A DNA stretch of 64,000 nt, taken from NCBI GenBank assembly GCA_963921335.3, contig CAWUFC020000002.1, forward strand, positions 1,612,001-1,676,000, written 5' to 3'. Below are positions 35,060 to 41,744 of this stretch, in pieces. The first letter of the stretch is position 1. Every line of letters begins with the position of its first letter. Both the position numbers and the translations under genes were made by a program. Source of the stretch: CAWUFC02 sp963921335. Its GTDB lineage: Bacteria; Pseudomonadota; Gammaproteobacteria; Pseudomonadales; Halieaceae. The notes beneath the pieces were generated by a model. That model was not told where the DNA came from, searched no databases, and saw nothing but the letters and a program-made list of their open reading frames with translations.

Positions 35060-35173
35060 ATGAAACAACTGATTCAGAGAGTGGTCAAAATTTTTCAGCG
35101 CTCATGCACAAGACAGGCATGCAACTACACTGACAACTATTACGGCGATCAGGTGTGTACGCCTTATTGCTAG
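35060..35173 (+). CDS. 37-residue cysteine peptide in the redox operon
   Basis: ATG 35060, preceded by GGAG (spacing 9), encodes MKQLIQRVVKIFQRSCTRQA followed by CNYTDNYYGDQVCTPYC and TAG. It has four cysteines (residues 16, 21, 33, 37), a basic amphipathic start and a polar tail. It fits exactly between the AhpD-like and PNPOx-like genes (20 nt before the latter). It could be a small thiol/metal-binding protein or a peptide precursor. No family recognised. The evidence is a good ribosome site, position and composition; it may also be spurious. Confidence 0.5.
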   Translation: MKQLIQRVVKIFQRSCTRQACNYTDNYYGDQVCTPYC

Positions 35174-35193
35174 TCAGTTCTGAGGATTAAAGC

Positions 35194-36165
35194 ATGGCTA
35201 CGACACCAACAGGATGGTCACGGGACACCTCGCCGATACACAAAGGCGAACAGGCGCTACAGGCCCGACTCGGCCAGTCCGAACGAATGGACGAGATTGG
35301 TCGCAAGGTGATCAGGCCCTACATGCCAGACCAGCACCGGGAGTTTTTTAAGCAGCTACCCTTCATTGTTGTCGGCAGCGTCGACAACGACGGCTGGCCC
35401 TGGGCGTCGGTGGTTTATGGGCAGCAAGGCTTTATCAGTTCACCCCATGATCGAAGGCTCGAGATTGCCAGCGCACCCGTGCAAGGTGATCCACTTAACG
35501 ATAATTTGAAGCTTTGCTCACCCATAGGGCTGCTGGGTATCGTGCCCGCCACACGCCGACGCAATCGCATGAATGGCACAGCAGAGAGACTGGATAACGG
35601 CAGCTTCGCCGTGAATGTGGCGCAGTCTTTTGGCAACTGCCCAAAATACATTCAGGCCAGGGACATCGAATTCAATCGGGATCCCGCCCAAACCCCTACG
35701 CACAGCATAGAGACGATGAGCTCACTCGATGCTGCCGCCGTGGATCTGGTACGCAACTCTGATACTTTCTTTGTCGCCAGTCACAATGATCACGATGACC
35801 CGACGGACACCGGCGGGGTCGATGTCAGTCATCGCGGCGGTCAGCCGGGCTTTGTAAAGGTGGAAGGTGACATGCTCACCATTCCGGATTTTGTCGGGAA
35901 CAACCTGTTTAACACCCTGGGAAACTTTCTGGTGAATCCTCGCGGCGGGCTGATCTTCATCGATTTCGACCGCGGCGATCACCTGATGCTGACCGGCACC
36001 GTGGAGCTCTTGTGGGACATGACATCCGAAATTGAGGCATTCAAGGGCGCCGAACGGGCCTGGCGTTTTCATGTAGAAGATGGCTTGCGCATAGGAGAGG
36101 CCAGCCCTTTGCAATGGAGCTTTAGTGAGGCGTCGCCAAATACGGAACTCACTGGTCAGTGGTAG
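35194..36165 (+). CDS. Pyridoxamine-phosphate-oxidase-family flavoprotein
   Basis: 323 residues with two split-barrel halves: FIVVGSVDNDGWPWASVVYG (N-terminal) and SDTFFVASHNDHDD...GRPGFV-like repeat (RGGQPGFVKVEGDMLTIPDF) toward the end, then NPRGGLIFIDFDRGDHLMLTG. Such doubled PNPOx-like proteins probably bind flavin; some are called iron-sulfur-oxidoreductase-associated. It ends one base before the convergent MarR stop. Last gene of the operon. Confidence 0.8.
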   Translation: MATTPTGWSRDTSPIHKGEQALQARLGQSERMDEIGRKVIRPYMPDQHREFFKQLPFIVVGSVDNDGWPWASVVYGQQGFISSPHDRRLEIASAPVQGDPLNDNLKLCSPIGLLGIVPATRRRNRMNGTAERLDNGSFAVNVAQSFGNCPKYIQARDIEFNRDPAQTPTHSIETMSSLDAAAVDLVRNSDTFFVASHNDHDDPTDTGGVDVSHRGGQPGFVKVEGDMLTIPDFVGNNLFNTLGNFLVNPRGGLIFIDFDRGDHLMLTGTVELLWDMTSEIEAFKGAERAWRFHVEDGLRIGEASPLQWSFSEASPNTELTGQW

Positions 36166-36166
36166 G

Positions 36167-36697
36167 CTAATCGACCACCGGGGATGAGTTGCTTGAGGTG
36201 CTCCTGAACTCTGCCGGGATCGGGCAATTGCTACATACCCTGTCGTCACATAGCCGACAGAGGCGACGGCGCGCCAGGTCATCAGGCTCCATTGACACCA
36301 GCAGCTTGCATAGAATGGCAGTCAATTGCTCTTGTTCTGAATCATCGAGTGGTGAGATCAGGGAGCGGATGCTGGCAAGACGCTTCTTCAATAAGGCTTC
36401 GCGAGCCGCCTGCCCCTGCTCAGTTAAGTAGAGCGCAATCTCGCGCTTGTCGCGACCTTGCCGTCGCTCCACCAAACCATCAGCCACCAGCCTATCAACC
36501 AGCCGCACGGTGCCGGGGTGGGACAGGCCCAGGACGGTCTTCAGCTTGTCATTTGATGGGCCAAACCCATAGCCAATGATGACCAGTGCCGCAGGCGTTT
36601 CACCGACCCGATTCATCACGTCCAGCGCCACGTCATGGATGCGGTCAGCAACGGCGAGCCCGACGACACCCAGCAAATTCGCAGTATTGTCTATCAT
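36167..36697 (-). CDS. MarR-family regulator with cysteine cluster
   Basis: 176 residues from MIDNTANLLGVVGLAVADRI. The winged helix is LKTVLGLSHPGTVRLVDRLV with the wing VERRQGRDKREIALYLTEQG. The C-terminus RLCRLCDDRVCSNCPI is a CxxCxxxxCxxC cluster that could bind metal or sense oxidants. Start ATG 36697 rather than the longer frame, which runs through two palindromes that are probably its operators. Divergent from a SnoaL-like gene. Confidence 0.87.
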   Translation of the reverse strand: MIDNTANLLGVVGLAVADRIHDVALDVMNRVGETPAALVIIGYGFGPSNDKLKTVLGLSHPGTVRLVDRLVADGLVERRQGRDKREIALYLTEQGQAAREALLKKRLASIRSLISPLDDSEQEQLTAILCKLLVSMEPDDLARRRLCRLCDDRVCSNCPIPAEFRSTSSNSSPVVD

Positions 36698-36706
36698 TTT
36701 CAGAGC

Positions 36707-36759
36707 ATATGTGCGCAGCGCACAAATTTCAATTGACCATATGTGCGCTGCGCACATAT
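36707..36759. promoter_or_regulatory. Twin MarR operator
   Basis: Two 21-bp sites: 36707-36727 and 36739-36759. The second is a perfect palindrome, ATATGTGCGC, T, GCGCACATAT; the first shares the left arm and GCGCACA. Centres are 32 bp apart, three helical turns. They lie between the MarR start and the SnoaL-like gene, so autoregulation and control of the divergent gene are inferred. Confidence 0.7.
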
Positions 36760-36797
36760 AGTGTGGATCGTGATCAATACTTACTGCGGAGAGCACC

Positions 36798-37199
36798 ATG
36801 CAAGAAGCAAATCTCAGCCAGGAACACCTCGATTTCTATGAACGCTTCAAGTCATTTTGGGCCGCGCCATCCGGCGAAAGAGTGCCTGAAGTAATTGCAC
36901 CAGAGGCAACTATTCATTTCACTGGCGCGGGAACAATGTCAGGCACCGATTATGCACAGTGGATGGGAGAGACGCTCTCAGCCATGGAAGATATGACTGT
37001 GACGCCGCTGGACTGCGCAGGCAATGGCGATATGCTCTACATCGCCTGGGAAACAAGTGCTGTGATTCACGGTTCACGCAGGACCTATCTCGGCGTGGAT
37101 CGATTTCGCCTGAAAGACGGCATGGCCATCGAAGAACACGTGGTGTTCGATTCAGCTGTCCTCACACCTGAGGGTAGGGGCGGCATCGAACAGGGCTAA
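36798..37199 (+). CDS. SnoaL-like/NTF2-fold protein
   Basis: 133 residues. FYERFKSFWAAPSGERVPEV, VTPLDCAGNGDMLYIAWETS and YLGVDRFRLKDGMAIEEHVV fit the NTF2-like ketosteroid-isomerase/SnoaL fold, which forms a small hydrophobic pocket for isomerases, cyclases or ligand binders. It starts 38 nt after the MarR operator and is the only divergent target. Enzymatic role not established. Confidence 0.78.
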   Translation: MQEANLSQEHLDFYERFKSFWAAPSGERVPEVIAPEATIHFTGAGTMSGTDYAQWMGETLSAMEDMTVTPLDCAGNGDMLYIAWETSAVIHGSRRTYLGVDRFRLKDGMAIEEHVVFDSAVLTPEGRGGIEQG

Positions 37200-37235
37200 C
37201 CTGGCCCTCATAGGGACGCGCCCCGTGATCAGCAA

Positions 37236-37664
37236 CTAACCCTGATCGAATCGCCCACCGTAGAGCTGTGGTGAGTGAATACGCTCGGGGTAGATCGTAA
37301 TTGCCACCCGCTCCTCGCCGGGCGGGTCCAGGTCTTCCGGTGGTTCGCCGAAGTTGGCCTGGGCAAAGGTGGCTCGCAAAATCTTGCGTTCGGGGTCGTC
37401 TTCTACCGTGGCCTTACCGCGCATCTCGATGTAAGCCATGGGGTTTTCAAAAGACTGCACGCAAAAGGCCACATGGTCGTTCTTCAACAGGCACTTGTAC
37501 TTGTAGCGGCTTTTGATCGTCGAAATCTGAATGGTCTCGCCGTTCCAGTAGTAGCTGATTGGATTGGTCGAAGGGAAACCATCGGGACGGAGCACCGTCA
37601 GCATGCCAAAGGTGGTGCTTAGCAGCAGCTCTTCCTGCTCAGGGGTGACGACGGGGTCGCTCAT
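37236..37664 (-). CDS. PPOX-class (PNPOx/F420-type) split-barrel protein
   Basis: 142 residues. TFGMLTVLRPDGFPSTNPIS, YYWNGETIQISTIKSRYKYK and DHVAFCVQSFENPMAYIEMR are characteristic of single-domain PNPOx-like flavin/F420-binding proteins. AAGGAACGCAAG precedes ATG 37664. Stands alone; role unknown. Confidence 0.8.
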   Translation of the reverse strand: MSDPVVTPEQEELLLSTTFGMLTVLRPDGFPSTNPISYYWNGETIQISTIKSRYKYKCLLKNDHVAFCVQSFENPMAYIEMRGKATVEDDPERKILRATFAQANFGEPPEDLDPPGEERVAITIYPERIHSPQLYGGRFDQG

Positions 37665-37726
37665 CTTGCGTTCCTTATGTGGTGTCTATACTCGACTAAG
37701 GATAACAACAAGCTGGGACGCATAAC

Positions 37727-38203
37727 ATGGACATCAACTGGGACGCGGTCGGCGCTATCGCAGAACTACTCGGCGCATTAGGGGTGATTGCCACCCTGCT
37801 CTACCTGATTCGACAAATCAGCCAGAACACCGCCGCCACCCGCAGTGCTGCCGCCGGCGCCTACTGGGAGGGATCACTGGAGATCGCAAAAGCTTTGGCC
37901 CAGGATCCCGTGCTTAATAAACTGTTTTTTGCCTACATGGACGAGCCGGAAAAGTTCGATCGCGACGAGGAAATGAGAGCCCACAATATGGCTTCGATAT
38001 TCCTGCATGCCATGGAACAAGCCCGCGACCTCTACATCGAAAACACGCTGTCCAAGGACAAGTGGGAGGGTCGGCGCAAGCAATTGATCTGGTTGGCCAC
38101 CAAACCCGGCTTTAAGCGTTACTGGGATGAGTGGCGCGCCGTGCACAACCAGGTGTTCACGGACCTGGTGGATGAGTGTATGCAAGAGTCCCCGGCGAGC
38201 TAG
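37727..38203 (+). CDS. Hypothetical protein with N-terminal membrane helix
   Basis: 158 residues. One helix (VGAIAELLGALGVIATLLYL) then a soluble, helical, charged domain (KWEGRRKQLIWLATKPGFKR, YWDEWRAVHNQVFTDLVDEC). The pattern recurs in marine gammaproteobacteria as a conserved hypothetical, but no function is known to me. Confidence 0.75.
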   Translation: MDINWDAVGAIAELLGALGVIATLLYLIRQISQNTAATRSAAAGAYWEGSLEIAKALAQDPVLNKLFFAYMDEPEKFDRDEEMRAHNMASIFLHAMEQARDLYIENTLSKDKWEGRRKQLIWLATKPGFKRYWDEWRAVHNQVFTDLVDECMQESPAS

Positions 38204-38227
38204 ACACCGGGGCAATCCTGTCTAAGC

Positions 38228-38521
38228 TCAGGCGTCTTCAGATTGGGCAGCCTGGCGCTCCGCTTTGCGGGCCTTCTTGTTGGCTCGATGCTCTTCCAGT
38301 TGCGTGCGCTGTTCGTCAGTTAGCACTGCATGCACCTCTTCCCGGCTGCCGCCGTTCTGGCGAATCTCACGCATCTGCGAGACCTGTTCATCGCTGAGGT
38401 TCAGATGCTGGCGCATGCGCTCAAAGCGCTTACCTTTACCTTAATGGCCTTCACCGCGCTCGGCATACGCCAGCTGCGAGCCCAACATGGCCGTCAAAGC
38501 CACTACCAATACTGTTTTCAT
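38228..38521 (-). pseudogene. Spy/CpxP-like periplasmic protein with an in-frame stop
   Basis: From ATG 38521 (AAGGAG 8 nt upstream) a signal peptide MKTVLVVALTAMLGSQLAYA is followed by ERGEGH and then TAA at 38441-38443. After the stop the frame continues GKGKRFERMRQHLNLSDEQV with LTDEQRTQLEEHRANKKARK to 38228, a small charged helical protein of the LTXXQ/Spy type. One base (AAA to TAA) would explain the break. A short internal start at 38416 would lack export. Either a pseudogene, a sequencing error, or readthrough. Confidence 0.6.
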
Positions 38522-38621
38522 CGTCATTTCTCCTTGGCCCAACGTTCGGGGCGTTCGGACTATAAGACCAGAACTGCGCGTAAGAATTTAGACGGATTGG
38601 GTAAAGATAGGTAAAGATCGA

Positions 38622-39284
38622 TCAGATCAGGTGTACACCAAAGGCAGCGTTTACAAACAGCCCAATCCAGATCAGCCACACCCATGGACGACAGCGGTTG
38701 ATGGATTGCTGCAAGGTATTGTTGAGCTCATCTGTTGGCCCCTCTGACACCAGCTTCACAAACGCGGGCACAAACGGCTTGAGGTTCAACCGTATCATCA
38801 CGCCACAGCTGACCAGCCCGGCAAACACCAGGATCTTCCAGGCTACCCAGTCGGCACCAATGGTTTCGCCACCCATCAGCTCAGACACTGACCACGCCAC
38901 CAATACGGCGATCACCGCTAGGCGGAAGCGAAAATCCCAGGCAGACAGGGTTTGTGTAAAGGACTTGCCCTCATTGAAGTACAGCACCAGCACCACCGTG
39001 AACCAGTAGATACCCAGCACCCAAACCAGCGGCGTCACCCATCCAGGAACCGTGAGGTAACCCATCGCGGCAGCCATCTGGTAGCCGAGCACAAATATGG
39101 CGGGCATGGCCAGCTTGGGGCCCTGGTCGCAGGCCAGCATGATCTTCAGGGCCACCGAGCGCGACTCTGGGCTATTGTCCCGATTGACCACCTGCTGACT
39201 GGCGAAGAAGGTACCCAGGTCGCCCCCCAGCCAGTACACAAAGGCAATGATGTGGGCGTATTTAAGCCAGAGGAAGTATTCCAT
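38622..39284 (-). CDS. CopD-like polytopic membrane protein
   Basis: 220 residues, about five or six helices. WLKYAHIIAFVYWLGGDLGT has the His-containing first helix typical of CopD/DUF2269-like membrane proteins; WDFRFRLAVIAVLVAWSVSE and AWKILVFAGLVSCGVMIRLN follow. Divergent from the LeuD-like operon with operator D between. Haem or copper binding by conserved His is possible but unproven. Confidence 0.65.
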   Translation of the reverse strand: MEYFLWLKYAHIIAFVYWLGGDLGTFFASQQVVNRDNSPESRSVALKIMLACDQGPKLAMPAIFVLGYQMAAAMGYLTVPGWVTPLVWVLGIYWFTVVLVLYFNEGKSFTQTLSAWDFRFRLAVIAVLVAWSVSELMGGETIGADWVAWKILVFAGLVSCGVMIRLNLKPFVPAFVKLVSEGPTDELNNTLQQSINRCRPWVWLIWIGLFVNAAFGVHLI

Positions 39285-39308
39285 GCTGCGGTTCCTGAAT
39301 CGATCGGT

Positions 39309-39332
39309 AGATGTTATATTGTTATATTAATA
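39309..39332. promoter_or_regulatory. Regulon operator, site D
   Basis: Matches 18 of 24 positions of the 54.2-kb palindrome (opposite strand), including the central TGTTATAT. Divergent promoter of the CopD-like membrane gene and the LeuD-like operon. Individually weak because the region is AT-rich. Confidence 0.45.
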
Positions 39333-39358
39333 GTACTTTTATTTGATCTCAATGGCCG

Positions 39359-39973
39359 ATGGATCAGTTTAAACAACATAGCGGTATCGCCGCCCCCCTG
39401 CTGCAGCCCAATATCGATACCGATGCCATTATTCCCTCGCGAGAAATGAAGGTGGTCTCCAAGCACGGCCTGGGCGAAGGCCTGTTTGCTCACTGGCGCT
39501 ACCTGGCACCCGGCAGTCGTGACGAGAACACTGACTTTATTCTCAATCAGGCACCCTATCGAGATGCCAGTATTTTGCTGACAGGGGACAATTTCGGCTG
39601 CGGCAGCTCACGCGAGCACGCGGTCTGGGCCCTGAAAGAGTTTGGTATCAGGGTCATTATCGCGGCCGGTTTTGGCAGCATTTTCTACAACAACTGCGTG
39701 GCCAATGGTTTGCTACCCATCACCCTGGACCCTGGCCACATCCAGCGCATGGCCAGTGAAGTTGAGTCTGAACCGTCCCAATCGATCAGCGTTGATCTTG
39801 AAGCTAACACAGTGCATTGTGGCGAACGGGATTACAGCTTCGAATTGGAAGAGAATCACCGCCAAATGCTGTTACAGGGCTTGGATCCCATCGGCCTTAC
39901 ACTGCTGCACCAGGACGCCATCGACGCCTTTGAAGTAAGCGATCGTAAACGCAGGAGCTGGGCCTACTCATAA
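39359..39973 (+). CDS. LeuD-like aconitase-family small subunit
   Basis: 204 residues. QPNIDTDAIIPSREMKVVSK, LTGDNFGCGSSREHAVWALK and FGSIFYNNCVANGLLPITL are the swivel-domain blocks of LeuD. It should pair with the LeuC-like protein encoded 8.6 kb upstream; no other partner is present. It heads a run with GST, aldo/keto reductase and PPDK. In this context it more likely hydrates a C5-type unsaturated diacid than serves leucine synthesis. Confidence 0.9.
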   Translation: MDQFKQHSGIAAPLLQPNIDTDAIIPSREMKVVSKHGLGEGLFAHWRYLAPGSRDENTDFILNQAPYRDASILLTGDNFGCGSSREHAVWALKEFGIRVIIAAGFGSIFYNNCVANGLLPITLDPGHIQRMASEVESEPSQSISVDLEANTVHCGERDYSFELEENHRQMLLQGLDPIGLTLLHQDAIDAFEVSDRKRRSWAYS

Positions 39974-39995
39974 CACACCCTAAACGGGAGGCCCA

Positions 39996-40706
39996 ATGAT
40001 CAAACTAATCACCTTGCCGCCAGCGTTCGGACAGCGTAATCCGAGCCCATTTTGCCTGAAAGCCGAAATGGCACTGACCCACCTCGGGCTCGACTTTGAA
40101 ATAGAAACCACGCTGGATTTGCAGAAAGCGCCCAAAGGCAAAGTACCCTGGATCATCGACGGGGACATCACTGCCGATTCAGAACTCATCCTTAACCACC
40201 TGGATCAAAAAACCAACGGCGGGCTCTTCGGAGACTTAAGCCCGCAGGAGCACGCCATCGGCACTGCGTTTACCCGGCTCGCAGAAGACCACTTTTATTG
40301 GATAGGCGTTGCGTCACGCTGGCTGGAAGATGACTGGTTTCCCAACGTGAAGCGTGACTTCTTTAGCACACTGCCCATTCCCCTGCGCTGGATCGTGCCC
40401 AATATCGCCCGCGGTCAGGTCCGCAAGACTTACCACTTGCACGGACTGGGTCGACACAGCCGCGAGGAACAGATTGCGCTGCTCAAGCGTGACCTGCAAG
40501 CTATCGCCGACCAGACCAGTGCCGGGGGTTATATTGCGGGTAATCGTTTGTCGGTGCACGACTTTTCGGTGGCCAGCATGGTCGCTGCCATTAGTACCAA
40601 TAAACCCGACACCTGGGTGTCGACCATCGCCAACCAGAACCAGGCGCTCCAGGACTACGCCGAGCGGGTGCAATCCGAAGTCGGCGCTTACTGCTGCGAA
40701 CAATAA
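39996..40706 (+). CDS. GST family protein, metaxin-like
   Basis: 236 residues. FGQRNPSPFCLKAEMALTHL, LQKAPKGKVPWIIDGDITAD (cis-Pro) and NRLSVHDFSVASMVAAISTN show a thioredoxin-like plus helical GST fold of the Tom37/metaxin-like type. GGGAGG precedes ATG 39996; 22 nt after LeuD-like. Possible glutathione-dependent detoxification of a pathway intermediate; not proven. Confidence 0.85.
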   Translation: MIKLITLPPAFGQRNPSPFCLKAEMALTHLGLDFEIETTLDLQKAPKGKVPWIIDGDITADSELILNHLDQKTNGGLFGDLSPQEHAIGTAFTRLAEDHFYWIGVASRWLEDDWFPNVKRDFFSTLPIPLRWIVPNIARGQVRKTYHLHGLGRHSREEQIALLKRDLQAIADQTSAGGYIAGNRLSVHDFSVASMVAAISTNKPDTWVSTIANQNQALQDYAERVQSEVGAYCCEQ

Positions 40707-40717
40707 GGAGTCACTCT

Positions 40718-41716
40718 ATGGAATACCGGCAACTGGGCCGCACCGGGCTTAAGGTCTCACAACTGTGTCTGGGCATGATGAGCTACGGCAACCCCAAGTG
40801 GCGTGACTGGGTATTACCGGAAGCGGAGGCTGAACCCTTTGTAAAGGCCGCCCTGGATGCAGGCATTAACTTTTTCGATACCGCTGAAATGTACTCCGAC
40901 GGCGTCAGCGAGGAAGTCACCGGCAATCTGCTCGGCAAATTGGTCCCCAACCGACACGACGTGGTGATCGCCACCAAGGTGTTCATGGGCACCGAGGGCA
41001 TTGTGATGGGGCGCAATCCCGACAAGGTGAACTCCTTCGGCCTGTCGCGCAAACACATCATTTACGAATGCGAGCAATCCCTGCGTCGCCTGAAAACTGA
41101 CTATATCGATCTGTACCAGATTCATCGCCTGGACGGCAGCGTACCCATGGAGGAATTCCTCGAGGCACTGAACGACCTGGTACGCGCTGGCAAGGTTCGC
41201 TACCTGGGCGCATCCTCGATGATGGCCTGGCAGATGATGAAGTGCCTGTCAGTTTCAGAAAAAAACGGCTGGTCCAAGTTTGTCTGCATGCAGCCTCAAT
41301 ACAACCTGATGTACCGGGAAGAAGAACGGGAAATGCTGCCCCTGTGCGCCAGTGAGGGCGTCGGTGTCATTCCCTGGAGCCCGCTCGCCCGAGGCAAACT
41401 GTGCCGGGATACCTTTGCCGCCGATGATTCCACCCGGGCTAAATCCGATGAGCTGAGCCAGTGGATTTACAACGAACAGGCCGATGGCGACGTAGTCGCG
41501 CGCAATGGCGAGATCGCCAAAAAACTGGGCTTCAAACCGGCACAAACGGCACTGGCATGGGTGCTGGCCAATCCCACGGTTACCTCTCCGATTATTGGTG
41601 TCACCAAGCTACCGCAATTGCAGGATGCCATCGACGCCCTGTCTATAGAATTATCCGACGAAGACAAGGCGGCCCTGGAAGAGCCCTACCGGCCACACCC
41701 GGTTGCCGGCGTTTAA
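40718..41716 (+). CDS. Aldo/keto reductase
   Basis: 332 residues, (alpha/beta)8. INFFDTAEMYSDGVSEEVTG (Asp and Tyr of the catalytic tetrad), VIATKVF (Lys), IDLYQIHRLDGSVPMEEFLE (His) and GVIPWSPLARGKL. Close to NADPH-dependent bacterial YajO/tas-type reductases. 11 nt after the GST gene with AAGGAG upstream, 28 nt before PPDK. Substrate unknown. Confidence 0.92.
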   Translation: MEYRQLGRTGLKVSQLCLGMMSYGNPKWRDWVLPEAEAEPFVKAALDAGINFFDTAEMYSDGVSEEVTGNLLGKLVPNRHDVVIATKVFMGTEGIVMGRNPDKVNSFGLSRKHIIYECEQSLRRLKTDYIDLYQIHRLDGSVPMEEFLEALNDLVRAGKVRYLGASSMMAWQMMKCLSVSEKNGWSKFVCMQPQYNLMYREEEREMLPLCASEGVGVIPWSPLARGKLCRDTFAADDSTRAKSDELSQWIYNEQADGDVVARNGEIAKKLGFKPAQTALAWVLANPTVTSPIIGVTKLPQLQDAIDALSIELSDEDKAALEEPYRPHPVAGV

Positions 41717-41744
41717 CGCAAACTGATTCTTACAAGGACACACA

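Noticed and set aside
36698..36799. N-terminal extension of MarR
   Set aside because: Would code through both operator palindromes; MIDNTANLLG is the natural family start.
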